31,347 nt of DNA, taken from UMGS973 sp045599945 (GTDB lineage Bacteria; Bacillota; Clostridia; Peptostreptococcales; Anaerovoracaceae). Shown piece after piece: positions 7,699 through 15,952 of this stretch (positions are counted from its first letter, which is position 1; each line of letters begins with the position of its first letter). The notes under the pieces are model-generated. The model saw only the letters and a list, made by a program, of their open reading frames with translations, searched no databases and was not told the DNA's origin. The stretch spans positions 1 to 31,347 of the forward strand of contig JAZRWY010000091.1 of assembly GCA_045599945.1 (NCBI GenBank), written 5' to 3'. The position numbers and the translations under genes are program-made.

Positions 7699-8736
7699 CT
7701 ATTCATATAAAGTAGGTTTGATCTTATCTATGGTCATATGCTGTATGTGCTGTTCTTTCAGATAATTCAGCACTTCTTCCTTCGCTCCGTAGATGGAATA
7801 CTTATACGATGCAAGACTGTCTTTTTTCTCTGCATCCTGAATCATGGCTTCCATCCGTTCCACTGCACTGTCTTCGCTGCATACCATGTGTTCACCGCTG
7901 GAAAAGCCCAAATATCCCCAGATGTCATGATGCTTCACAAGAAGTCTCAAATTGTTCACATATACATCTTTCAGTTCCTGTTCCGACAGTTTTTCTCTGA
8001 AATCCGAATCATCCTGCGCAGACTTTTTGGAAAGACTTAGCCCTGCCGACATAATTTCTCCATCTTCATCTGCACAATCCGGCTGATCGATCTGCGCCCA
8101 TACTACATAAAAATCATCTCGGTTCATGGCAGTCAGTTCTGTCAGTTTTCTTTTTTCCCGGTCGGTAACGGATACATAGACGTATGCAGACTCCGGAAGC
8201 TTCTCCATGTATTCCATATCCTCCCGCACATCATTTTCATAATCCTTTTCTGTCATGCCTGAATCCAGATAGTCCTGTTTTGTCTGGAACCTGCCAAGGT
8301 TCTGCATCAGCGACATGTTTTCATTGTCTGTAATCTCCAGTTTTCCTCTGGTCATTTCCATTTTTGCACTGCTCCAGGTTCGGCTCACCTGCATGTCCAT
8401 CAATGTCAGGTCTATCTTGTATTTCCCAAAACCCTTTTTCTCTACAGAGGCATTGGTCACATCCACATACGGCATGACGGATTCATAGTATGTATCGAAA
8501 ACATCACGCAAAGAGCCGCCATCTTCGCTATCGCACAGCTTGTATGGATTCGGATTTACCGCATTTAGAATCGGACTGAGCGCTGCGAAGATGAGTCCCA
8601 GAACCAGCAGAACAGCAAGAACTGTTCCAAGGGCAGTTTTTCTCATTTTCTTTCGGATGATTCCATCTACAATTCTATCAAAATCCACGTCCTGTTCCAT
8701 TTTTAATTCTTCCAGATTTTTATCTATGTCAATCAT
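7699..8736 (-). CDS. membrane-anchored sigma-factor regulator (anti-sigma-like)
   Basis: 345 residues with one membrane helix at about 33-57 (ALGTVLAVLLVLGLIFAAL). This separates a short cytoplasmic N-terminus, which would hold the sigma factor, from a 285-residue extracytoplasmic domain. The architecture and the position immediately after a sigma gene are typical of regulators that sequester ECF sigma factors. The ectodomain resembles nothing I can name beyond the sigma-regulator type and has no zinc-finger HxxxCxxC motif. Start: ATG at 8736 with GGAGG six bases upstream, inside the end of the sigma gene. The genes overlap by eight bases. The ectodomain presumably senses an envelope signal, but that is inference from layout. 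Confidence 0.68.
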   Translation of the reverse strand: MIDIDKNLEELKMEQDVDFDRIVDGIIRKKMRKTALGTVLAVLLVLGLIFAALSPILNAVNPNPYKLCDSEDGGSLRDVFDTYYESVMPYVDVTNASVEKKGFGKYKIDLTLMDMQVSRTWSSAKMEMTRGKLEITDNENMSLMQNLGRFQTKQDYLDSGMTEKDYENDVREDMEYMEKLPESAYVYVSVTDREKRKLTELTAMNRDDFYVVWAQIDQPDCADEDGEIMSAGLSLSKKSAQDDSDFREKLSEQELKDVYVNNLRLLVKHHDIWGYLGFSSGEHMVCSEDSAVERMEAMIQDAEKKDSLASYKYSIYGAKEEVLNYLKEQHIQHMTIDKIKPTLYE

Positions 8737-9220
8737 GTTGTACCTCCGCCATTTTCTTCAGCATCGCTTTTGCTCTTGACCGCATTTTCCGTATGTTTTC
8801 CGGTGTCGTTCCCTTCGATGCTGCAATCTCCTTTGTATCCCTTCCGATGTATACAGATTCTACCATAACCTCCCGGTATCGGATGGGAAGCATGGATATG
8901 AGAGCATAAAGTTCTCTCTTTTCCTCCTGCTCAATGTACTGTGCCAGGATATCGTCCTGTGCTTTGAATTCCATCAGGTCAAACACTGCTTCATCTGCAA
9001 TATTCTTGTTCCTTTCACATATGTTATAGAATTCATTCCGCATGACTTTATTTGCCCAGTACAGAAAGCTTCCTTCCGGCTCATAGGAGATGAGGGCTTT
9101 TAGAAATGTATTCTGCACCAGATCTTCCGCCAGAGCCTGATCGTGAGTATATGTACAGGCAATGACTATCAAAGAATCCCTATACCTGACATAAAAATCT
9201 TCAATTGTCTGATGCTTCAC
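8729..9220 (-). CDS. ECF-type RNA polymerase sigma factor
   Basis: 163 residues, the normal size for an extracytoplasmic-function sigma factor. Region 2 is visible as ALAEDLVQNTFLKALIS (about 29-45) with an aromatic-rich 2.3 stretch. Region 4 is visible as LPIRYREVMVESVYIGRDTKEIA followed by the helix-turn-helix recognition segment TPENIRKMRSRAKAMLKK. Start is GTG at 9220 with AAAGGGG seven bases upstream. It is cotranscribed with the membrane protein that overlaps its 3' end, its likely inhibitor. The regulon cannot be inferred from this window. There is no obvious repeated ECF promoter elsewhere in the segment. Confidence 0.86.
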   Translation of the reverse strand: MKHQTIEDFYVRYRDSLIVIACTYTHDQALAEDLVQNTFLKALISYEPEGSFLYWANKVMRNEFYNICERNKNIADEAVFDLMEFKAQDDILAQYIEQEEKRELYALISMLPIRYREVMVESVYIGRDTKEIAASKGTTPENIRKMRSRAKAMLKKMAEVQHD

Positions 9221-9244
9221 ATACTCACCCCTTTCACAGCTTTC

Positions 9245-9272
9245 TGTATACTAAACAGCTGAGGTCCTGTAA
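9245..9272 (-). promoter_or_regulatory. candidate promoter of the sigma/anti-sigma pair
   Basis: On the minus strand TTACAG (9267-9272) and TATACA (9245-9250) are 16 bases apart, about 25 bases before the GTG start. ECF sigma genes often control themselves, so this may instead be a non-housekeeping promoter. The match is modest. Confidence 0.35.
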
Positions 9273-9295
9273 CGTGACATGTTTTTTGCAATAAT

Positions 9296-9326
9296 TTGCA
9301 GGACACCCTTTCCGGATGTCCTGCAA
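9296..9326 (-). terminator. hairpin ending the pyrH-to-QueG-like operon
   Basis: TTGCAGGACA (9296-9305) pairs perfectly with TGTCCTGCAA (9317-9326). It is 31 bases after the stop of the last operon gene. The minus-strand tail (ATTATTGC) is poor in T, so this is a weak intrinsic terminator or a 3'-end stabilising stem. Confidence 0.5.
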
Positions 9327-9356
9327 CTCTATTTCTGTCAATTATATTCCTCTCCG

Positions 9357-10124
9357 CTACTTTTTATACGCGCATGGCGAGAAACTGATGCATTTTCCAC
9401 ATACTTCACTTCCCACTCCGCCTCCGTAGGAGTCTCCCAGATCCTTATATACCCGGGCATTGGCCTCACAGATGGCATAGCATTTTTCACGGTCAAAGGC
9501 TTCGGTTTCAATGGCGCCGGACATGCAGTTTCTGACGCATACCTGGCATACGCCGCTCTGCTTGTACAGGCACTGCTCCTCTATCATCGGTTCATCCCAT
9601 TCCGTTTCAAAATCCGCAACGATGGACCCGATTCTTCCGCTGCAGCCCTTTTCTGTGATCAGCATGTTGTTGAGACCAAAGGTCCCAAGACCTGCTGCAT
9701 ATCCCATATGTCTGTGGGACCAGCGGGAATTGAGCTTTTCTCTGTCGAATCTCAATAGCTCTTCCGGCGGCTCTGCTGCCATGTAGCCTTCTTTTTCAAT
9801 CTCACCGATGAGATATGCATTCAGCCGCTTCATCATGGCATTCGTTTCTTCATATCCTCTGGCCCAGCTTTCGGAAGCCAGCCCTTCAAATTTGTTCTCT
9901 TCATTGTAGGCAAGGGTGAAGGGAATGAAATATGCTATGACAGTCTTTGCCTGCGGCATGACATCTGCCGGTTTTCCGTGGCCTTCTCCTGCTGTTTCTG
10001 CCAGGTGCTCCATATATTCACTGTCTGCTCTTGCAAAACCGACCAGCGGCTCCCTGTAGATATGCAGTCTTTTGTTCTCATTTTCAACAAACTCTCTGAT
10101 CTTTTCCGTAATGCGCGCTTTCAT
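9357..10124 (-). CDS. short epoxyqueuosine-reductase-like 4Fe-4S protein
   Basis: 255 residues, cytoplasmic. The central part resembles QueG-type reductases: the region around VIAYFIPF, the RHMGYAAGLGTFGLNNMLIT segment, then a ferredoxin-like cysteine cluster (CLYKQSGVCQVCVRNC). A second set (CYAICEAN...CGKCISFSPC) is near the C-terminus. True QueG is about 350-380 residues, so this is the compact family member seen in anaerobes. These are annotated as Fe-S binding or QueG-like and their function is unproven. Start: ATG at 10124 with AGGAGG five bases upstream. It is the last gene of the long minus-strand operon, nine bases after cysK. A role as an Fe-S redox enzyme is secure; acting on queuosine is not. 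Confidence 0.7.
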   Translation of the reverse strand: MKARITEKIREFVENENKRLHIYREPLVGFARADSEYMEHLAETAGEGHGKPADVMPQAKTVIAYFIPFTLAYNEENKFEGLASESWARGYEETNAMMKRLNAYLIGEIEKEGYMAAEPPEELLRFDREKLNSRWSHRHMGYAAGLGTFGLNNMLITEKGCSGRIGSIVADFETEWDEPMIEEQCLYKQSGVCQVCVRNCMSGAIETEAFDREKCYAICEANARVYKDLGDSYGGGVGSEVCGKCISFSPCAYKK

Positions 10125-10133
10125 GGTTTCCTC

Positions 10134-11054
10134 CTAAAGAACACTGAGGTATCTTTCTCCTGTATCCGGAAGCAGCATGACAATGGTCCTGCCTCTGTTT
10201 TCTTCTCTCTTTGCAAGAACAAGGCCGGCATGAAGTGCCGCGCCGGATGTGATTCCGGCAAAGATTCCTTCCTTTGTGGAAAGCTCTCTCATTGCCTCCA
10301 TGGCTTCTTCCGTAGTAACTGTAATGATTTCATCATATATTTCAGTATCCAGACATTCGGGAATGAAATTGGCCCCTATTCCCTGCAGTCCGTGAGTACC
10401 TGCCGTTCCTTGTGTCAGAAGCGGGGAATCTGCCGGCTCAATGCCGACAATCTGTATCTCTGGATTCATCTTCTTCAGATATCCGCCTGTGCCTGTGATG
10501 GTTCCGCCTGTTCCGATTCCGGCAACAAAGATATCCACCTTTCCATCGGTATCCTCCCAGATTTCAGGACCGGTACTCATGGCATGAGACTTTGGATTTG
10601 CCTGGTTTACAAACTGTCCGGCAATGATGCTGCCCGGAATCTCCTTCTGCAGCTCCTCTGCCTTTAAAACAGAGCCAGCCATGCCTTCTGCACCCGGCGT
10701 CAATACGATCTCTGCACCATAGGCTGCCAGAAGTTTTCTTCTTTCAATGCTCATGGTTTCGGGCATGACCATGACCGCCCGATATCCTCTGGATGCTGCC
10801 ACCATGGCAATCCCGACACCGGTATTGCCGCTTGTGGGCTCGTTGATGGTTCCGCCTTTCTTCAGGCTGCCGTTTTGTTCTGCTTCCAGAACCATGGCAA
10901 GACCCGGGCGATCCTTGGAGCTTCCGCCGGGATTCATTGCCTCATATTTAACCAGAAGCTGTGCATCAATCTGATGCTCTTTTTCCAGGTTGCTGATTCT
11001 CAGCAGCGGAGTGTTTCCTATGACTTCCGTTATGTTCTGTTTAATATTTCCCAT
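10134..11054 (-). CDS. cysK: cysteine synthase (O-acetylserine sulfhydrylase)
   Basis: 306 residues, the normal CysK length. It converts O-acetylserine and sulfide to cysteine and acetate. The PLP lysine is K47 in MNPGGSSKDRP. The asparagine/substrate loop EPTSGNTGVG and the phosphate-binding GIGTGGTITGTGG loop are intact, and the conserved PDTGERYLS ends the protein. The PLP-lysine context reads SSKDRPG where most family members have SVKDRIA, a mild deviation. Start: ATG at 11054 with AAAGGA seven bases upstream, two bases after the phosphatase stop. Its place behind polC in a housekeeping operon is unusual. Supply of cysteine for Fe-S enzymes such as IspG is a possible rationale but is speculative. 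Confidence 0.9.
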   Translation of the reverse strand: MGNIKQNITEVIGNTPLLRISNLEKEHQIDAQLLVKYEAMNPGGSSKDRPGLAMVLEAEQNGSLKKGGTINEPTSGNTGVGIAMVAASRGYRAVMVMPETMSIERRKLLAAYGAEIVLTPGAEGMAGSVLKAEELQKEIPGSIIAGQFVNQANPKSHAMSTGPEIWEDTDGKVDIFVAGIGTGGTITGTGGYLKKMNPEIQIVGIEPADSPLLTQGTAGTHGLQGIGANFIPECLDTEIYDEIITVTTEEAMEAMRELSTKEGIFAGITSGAALHAGLVLAKREENRGRTIVMLLPDTGERYLSVL

Positions 11055-11056
11055 GA

Positions 11057-11686
11057 CTAGATCCTTTCATGTCCGATGACTTTTCCATCTTCAAAGATGA
11101 GGGTGACGCCTCTTCCCGGATTTACAATCCAGGTCCAGAAGGTGTTCTCATCATCATCGCCAAAGAGCTCATACAGGATGGCAGTAATGACTGCTCCGTG
11201 GATGATTGCAATGGTATGGGCCTCCTGCCCTCTGTTTCTCAGTTTCAGCACATCCAGAAAATGAAGATTCTTAAATGCTTCAAACCCATAATGGATTCGT
11301 TCCCGGAACCCGTTGAGGCTTTCTCCTCCCGGCATCGGGATATCGTTTGAATTTTCCGCATGGAGCCACTCCCTGTATCTCTCGTCGGACGCCTCCAGAT
11401 ATTTGAAACTCACACATTCCCAGTCTCCGCAGTCAATCTCAAGAAACGGAGGAAATATGTCAAATTCCCGGTCCCCATAAAGGATATTCAGGGTCTGTTC
11501 GCATCTGGAAAGTCCGGAAGTATAGAAGTGGGCGCCCTCTCCGGAAGGATAGATTCCCGCGTCTTTCTGGGCGATCAGTTCGTCAATGCCCTCTTCAATG
11601 AGCGGAATGTCCGACCTTCCGTACATCCATCTCAATTTGTTTCCTTCTGTAATTCCATGACGGATTAAATGCATGTATGATCTCAT
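11057..11686 (-). CDS. histidine phosphatase family protein (phosphoglycerate-mutase-like)
   Basis: 209 residues. The catalytic RHG triad is R9-H10-G11 in LIRHGITEGN. The second arginine is in SGLSRCEQT near 60, and the second histidine in AIIHGAVI near 165. These are the residues of the branch 1 histidine acid phosphatase superfamily, which includes GpmB, CobC and general phosphatases. The substrate is not deducible. Start: ATG at 11686 with AGGAGG upstream, ten bases after polC, so it belongs to the same transcript. Confidence 0.82.
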   Translation of the reverse strand: MRSYMHLIRHGITEGNKLRWMYGRSDIPLIEEGIDELIAQKDAGIYPSGEGAHFYTSGLSRCEQTLNILYGDREFDIFPPFLEIDCGDWECVSFKYLEASDERYREWLHAENSNDIPMPGGESLNGFRERIHYGFEAFKNLHFLDVLKLRNRGQEAHTIAIIHGAVITAILYELFGDDDENTFWTWIVNPGRGVTLIFEDGKVIGHERI

Positions 11687-11696
11687 GGCCTTCCTC

Positions 11697-14600
11697 CTAG
11701 AACATGGAGAGCTGGTCGGTCTCCGGCATGCCCTCCAGCAGACCGAATGCCTTCAGACTCTCGATGTTGGTCTTCGAAAGCTTCGTTCTGTTTACCAGCT
11801 CTTCAATGGTATCGAATGGTCTCTTCTGGTATTCTTCATAGATGGACATGGCAGCATTTTCTCCAACGCCGTCCACAGCCATGTATGGCAGAAGAACCTT
11901 TCCGTCGCGCGCATAGAATTTCGAGCCGTGGGACAGGCCGAACTTCATCGGCATGAATTCATATCCCCTCGAATACATCTCATAGGCGACTTCCAGTACA
12001 ATGTTTTCATCCTGCTCTTTCTTTGTTGCAGCCTTTCCTTTTGCCGTAATCTCATCCATTCTCCGGAGTATGGATTCCGTGCCTCCCAGAATGACCTCCG
12101 TATTGAAATCCGCAATCTTGGTGGAAAAATATGCAGCATAGAACGGAACCGGATAATATACCTTAAACCATGCGATGCGGTAGGACATCATGACATATGC
12201 CACCGCATGCGCCCTCGGGAACATGTATTTGATCCTCGCGCAGGACTCGATATACCATTCCGGAACATGATGCTCTCTCATGGTATCACTCCATTCCGGC
12301 CAGTCCTTCACCTTGCCTCCTGCAACCTTGCCCTTTCTTACATTCTCCATGATTGTAAAGGCAAGCTTGTTCGGAAGACCCTTCAGAATCAGATAGTTCA
12401 TGATGTCATCTCTTGTCGAGATGGCCTCCTTGATGGTGGTATCTCCGTTTTTAATGAATTCCTGTGCGTTATTGAGCCATACGTCGGTTCCGTGGGAGAA
12501 TCCGGAGATCCGCACCAGATCGCCGAATCTCGATGGCTGCGTGTCATCCAGCATCTGCCTGGTGAATTTTGTTCCGAACTCCGGTATGCCAAAGGAACCA
12601 TGGACAAACCTATAGTCCGGATTCCTGATCTCCAGTGCATCCGCATTAAGGAACAGACTGTTCACCTTTTCATCCTTCAGCGGCACATCAAACGGATCCA
12701 CCCCTGTCATGTCCTGCAGATGACGAATCATGGACGGCACATCATGGCCGAGGATGTCCAGCTTCAGCAGATTTTCATCAATCTTATGGTAATCGAAATG
12801 GGTCGTCACAATATCTGTATCCGTCTTATCTGCCGGATGCTGAATCGGACAGAATTCATAGATTTCATGATCATCGGGACAGATGATGATTCCGCCCGGA
12901 TGCTGCCCTGTCGTTCTCTTAACACCGGTGCATCCTTCTGCCAGACGCTCCACCTCATATTTATTAATTTCTCTTCCGTATTCCTCCGCAAATTTCAGCA
13001 CATAGCCGATGGCCGTCTTATCTGCCACCGTGCCTACGGTTCCTGCCTTAAATACATTCTTTTCGCCAAAGATCTCTCCCACATACTTATGGGCCCTCGG
13101 CTGGTATTCGCCGGCGAAATTCAGGTCGATATCCGGCTCCTTATCTCCTTCAAAGCCCAGGAACGTCTCAAACGGAATGGTAAAGCCCAGCTGCTTTAGC
13201 CTTGTGCCGCAGTGCGGACAGTCCTTGACCGGCATGTCTACGCCGCAGTCATACAGGTTCTCATCGCCCCATTCAATATATTTGCATTCCGGACATACAT
13301 AATGGGGCGGCAGAGGATTTACTTCCGTAATGCCTGCCATGGTTGCTGCAAAGGAAGAGCCTACAGAGCCTCTGGAGCCTACCAGATACCCGTCTTCCAG
13401 AGATTTTTCCACCAGCATCTGCGCCGATACATACATGACAGCATATCCGTTTCCTATGATGGAATTCAGTTCCTTGTCCAGTCTTGCCTGGATCGGCTCC
13501 GGCAGAGGATCTCCATAAAGCGCATGCGCATTCCTGTAGCAGGTCGTCCGCAGCGTCTCTTCGGCGCCGTCAATCTTCGGCGGGAATTTTCCTCTTCCGT
13601 TTGTTCCGCCTGTCACAGGTACCGGAACAATGCCATCGTCTACCATGTCTGCAATGGCACATGGATTATCGATGACCACTCTATGGGCCATCTCTTCTCC
13701 CAGATAGCTGAATTCCTCCAGCATCTCATCGGTCGTTCTGAAATACAGCCCCTGGCCGTTTTCTGCATCGGCAAAGCCGTGGCTTGCCATCAGGATGCTT
13801 CTGTAGATGGCATCCTCTTCATTGGTATAGTGGGAGTCTGTTGTTGCAACAACCGGCTTTCCCAGTTTCTCTGCCAGCTCGGTAATGTGACGGTTGACAT
13901 TTCTCAGGTCATCGTAGTTTTCGATTCTCTTTCCTTCGAAATAGTATTCCTTTTCCATCATGAACCTGTTGTTGATTACAGGCTGAAGCTCCAGATAGTC
14001 ATAATACGATGCGATTTTCAGCTGCTCCTCCAGGGATTTTGCCTTTCTTTCCACTCTCCCTTTCTTCTTTGTCTCATTGACAAAAGTGACAGTGGACTGA
14101 AATACTTCTCCTGCCTCGCAGGCAGCCCCTACAATCAGGCCCTCTCTATGGGCGTCCAGTACGGATTTTGGAATCCTTGGACGCTTATGGTAATATTCCA
14201 GATGGGATAAGGATACCAGCTTATATATGTTCTTTAAGCCCTCCTGCGTCTTTGCCAGCAGGATGATGTGGCTGGTCATTCCCGATTTATATTCGATGGT
14301 TCCGTCTTCATTCTTCAGATTGGTATCGTCCAGAAGATAGCCTTCCAGTCCGAAGATGACCTTAATGTCTCCGCCGGCTGCAGCTGCTGCATCCGGGAAG
14401 GACTGCACCACGCCATGGTCTGTGATGGCTATGGCCGGATGCCCCCACTTCTTTGCAAGACGGACAATGTCTTTGGGATCATTTAACCCGTCCATGGCAC
14501 TCATGTTGGTATGGAGATGAAGCTCCACTCGTTTTCCTGTTTCGCAGGTGTCTTCCCGTTCCGGGACCTCTCCCACGATCAGATCCTTCATCCTGATAGT

Positions 14601-15521
14601 GATCATGTGCTCAAACTGATCATCTTCTGCAATGCCCCGGATTCTCACAAACATGCCGGGCTTTACGTTGCTTTCGATGTCTTCCCATTTCTCCGGATTG
14701 ACAAAGGCTTTTGCCAGCATGGTCGATTTCTTGTCCGTGATGAGAACTCTCGCAATGAGAAGTTCTCCTTTGCGGATCGGCTTGGATTCCACCTTGTATA
14801 CGATGCCCTCTACAATGCAGGCGCCGTCATCTACGGAGACTGTACCAAGCGGCACCGCTTTTCCCTCAAACATTCTGCCCATGATCTTGTTTCCCTGGAC
14901 TTCGTCTTTCGCCTTTTCCCGGCTCCATCTGTTTGGGGCTGGTGCTTTTTTCGATACAGGTGCAGATTTCTTTTCCGCCTTCGGCACTTCCGATGCCTTG
15001 GCCTTGATATTTTCTTCTGCCTCCCTGTATTTGTCTTCGTCATTGATAAAAGCGACGCTACAGTCCATTCCAAGGTCATCGCGCAATAGCGATTCAAAGC
15101 TTGCTGCCAGTTTTTCATTCAGTTCCGAAACGGCAAGTTCACCGACTGCATAGATTCTCAGCTCTCCATTCTCAAATTCCGTCGCCTTTCCATCGATGGT
15201 ATTTGTAATCGCCCGGTATTCTCCATTGACATGGTCTACCATGTATTCCACATAGAGCTTTGCCATCTCCTCTTCCGTCTGGATCGGATCGGCATAGGAA
15301 TGATTCAGGATCACATCTGTAAGACCCGGCAGTTCATTCTTTATGATCGCCCGGATCTTTAAGGCATCATCAAAAGGCATCACAAAATTGGCGGTAAGAT
15401 CTACCGTCAGCGTCGCTGTCTCTTTGGACATGACCGCTTTTCCGATGGAGAATTCATATTCACTTCTGGATCTTGAACCGAGTCTCTCCCAGCTGATGCT
15501 CTTTTCAATGATATTCTTCAT
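11697..15521 (-). CDS. polC: PolC-type DNA polymerase III alpha subunit lacking the embedded exonuclease
   Basis: 1274 residues, replicative polymerase of Firmicutes. Order: degenerate N-terminal domain, OB fold (about 215-320), PHP domain (about 332-570), zinc module CPEC...CPHC near 750-780, palm with D797 and D799 (PDIDLNF) and D922 (LKLDILGHD), fingers and C-terminal domains. Canonical PolC is about 1430 residues because a DEDDh 3'-5' exonuclease of roughly 160-180 residues interrupts the PHP domain. Here only a short linker (about 400-416) lies between GLEGYLLDD and SHIILLAK, and no FDxET motif exists. All nine PHP metal-ligand positions are filled: H335, H337, D344, H369, E393, H418, C468, D562, H564. 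The reading frame is uninterrupted and the flanks align smoothly, so this looks like a real domain absence. The start overlaps the upstream thioesterase stop by four bases. Confidence 0.93.
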   Translation of the reverse strand: MKNIIEKSISWERLGSRSRSEYEFSIGKAVMSKETATLTVDLTANFVMPFDDALKIRAIIKNELPGLTDVILNHSYADPIQTEEEMAKLYVEYMVDHVNGEYRAITNTIDGKATEFENGELRIYAVGELAVSELNEKLAASFESLLRDDLGMDCSVAFINDEDKYREAEENIKAKASEVPKAEKKSAPVSKKAPAPNRWSREKAKDEVQGNKIMGRMFEGKAVPLGTVSVDDGACIVEGIVYKVESKPIRKGELLIARVLITDKKSTMLAKAFVNPEKWEDIESNVKPGMFVRIRGIAEDDQFEHMITIRMKDLIVGEVPEREDTCETGKRVELHLHTNMSAMDGLNDPKDIVRLAKKWGHPAIAITDHGVVQSFPDAAAAAGGDIKVIFGLEGYLLDDTNLKNEDGTIEYKSGMTSHIILLAKTQEGLKNIYKLVSLSHLEYYHKRPRIPKSVLDAHREGLIVGAACEAGEVFQSTVTFVNETKKKGRVERKAKSLEEQLKIASYYDYLELQPVINNRFMMEKEYYFEGKRIENYDDLRNVNRHITELAEKLGKPVVATTDSHYTNEEDAIYRSILMASHGFADAENGQGLYFRTTDEMLEEFSYLGEEMAHRVVIDNPCAIADMVDDGIVPVPVTGGTNGRGKFPPKIDGAEETLRTTCYRNAHALYGDPLPEPIQARLDKELNSIIGNGYAVMYVSAQMLVEKSLEDGYLVGSRGSVGSSFAATMAGITEVNPLPPHYVCPECKYIEWGDENLYDCGVDMPVKDCPHCGTRLKQLGFTIPFETFLGFEGDKEPDIDLNFAGEYQPRAHKYVGEIFGEKNVFKAGTVGTVADKTAIGYVLKFAEEYGREINKYEVERLAEGCTGVKRTTGQHPGGIIICPDDHEIYEFCPIQHPADKTDTDIVTTHFDYHKIDENLLKLDILGHDVPSMIRHLQDMTGVDPFDVPLKDEKVNSLFLNADALEIRNPDYRFVHGSFGIPEFGTKFTRQMLDDTQPSRFGDLVRISGFSHGTDVWLNNAQEFIKNGDTTIKEAISTRDDIMNYLILKGLPNKLAFTIMENVRKGKVAGGKVKDWPEWSDTMREHHVPEWYIESCARIKYMFPRAHAVAYVMMSYRIAWFKVYYPVPFYAAYFSTKIADFNTEVILGGTESILRRMDEITAKGKAATKKEQDENIVLEVAYEMYSRGYEFMPMKFGLSHGSKFYARDGKVLLPYMAVDGVGENAAMSIYEEYQKRPFDTIEELVNRTKLSKTNIESLKAFGLLEGMPETDQLSMF

Positions 15522-15952
15522 GGCTGTTTCCGGAAGAATCCTTCCGCTTCCTCTCTCCAGGCAAGCTCTCTGGAATCGAAGGTCTCATCCAGCTGGATGC
15601 CATGATTTCTTGTCTTGTGTGTTCCGGCTTTCACCGTTACAAATGTGACCATTCCTTCTGCAACTTCATCTTCTGTCGCTTCGTCTGTAAGGCCTACATG
15701 AATGGTAACGCTTGTCTTTCCTGCCCTGACAAGGCAGGCTTCAAATCCCAGAATCTCACCGGGGTATACCGATTTGTTGAATTCAAATTTATGGCAGTTT
15801 CTGAATAGCAGACCGAAATTGTCCTGTGTCTCCAGTCCTGCACAGAGGAAGGATGCTTCAACCATCCACTCGATGGCTCTTCCTGCATAGAGATTTTCAT
15901 GATGGTTCAGATCTTCCATTCGGATCATGTGCATTGTCTTATATTTCTTCAT
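15518..15952 (-). CDS. hotdog-fold acyl-CoA thioesterase-like protein
   Basis: 144 residues. The N-terminal RMEDLNHHENLYAGRAIEWMVEAS segment matches the acyl-CoA hydrolase hotdog family, with NHHENLYAGR in place of the usual NHxGxxxGG. The following FNKSVYPGEILGFEACLVRAGKTSV region is typical of the central sheet. It presumably hydrolyses an acyl thioester; the substrate is unknown. It overlaps ispG by 14 bases upstream and polC by four bases downstream, so it is firmly embedded in the operon. It is not part of the usual clostridial pyrH-polC set as I know it. Confidence 0.7.
   Translation of the reverse strand: MKKYKTMHMIRMEDLNHHENLYAGRAIEWMVEASFLCAGLETQDNFGLLFRNCHKFEFNKSVYPGEILGFEACLVRAGKTSVTIHVGLTDEATEDEVAEGMVTFVTVKAGTHKTRNHGIQLDETFDSRELAWREEAEGFFRKQP

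Noticed and set aside
11673..13199. A 508-codon open frame on the plus strand opposite polC, with further long ones at 13212-14210 and 14511-15089
   Set aside because: They lie wholly antisense to an unmistakable polC. Their products are rich in His, Cys and Arg with no recognisable domain, and no start has a good ribosome binding site. They come from codon bias in polC.
11697..15521. A frameshift or assembly error as the cause of the short polC
   Set aside because: The frame is continuous, and the sequence on both sides of the missing domain is normal PolC with a plausible linker. A read-level check is still needed to exclude an in-frame assembly loss.
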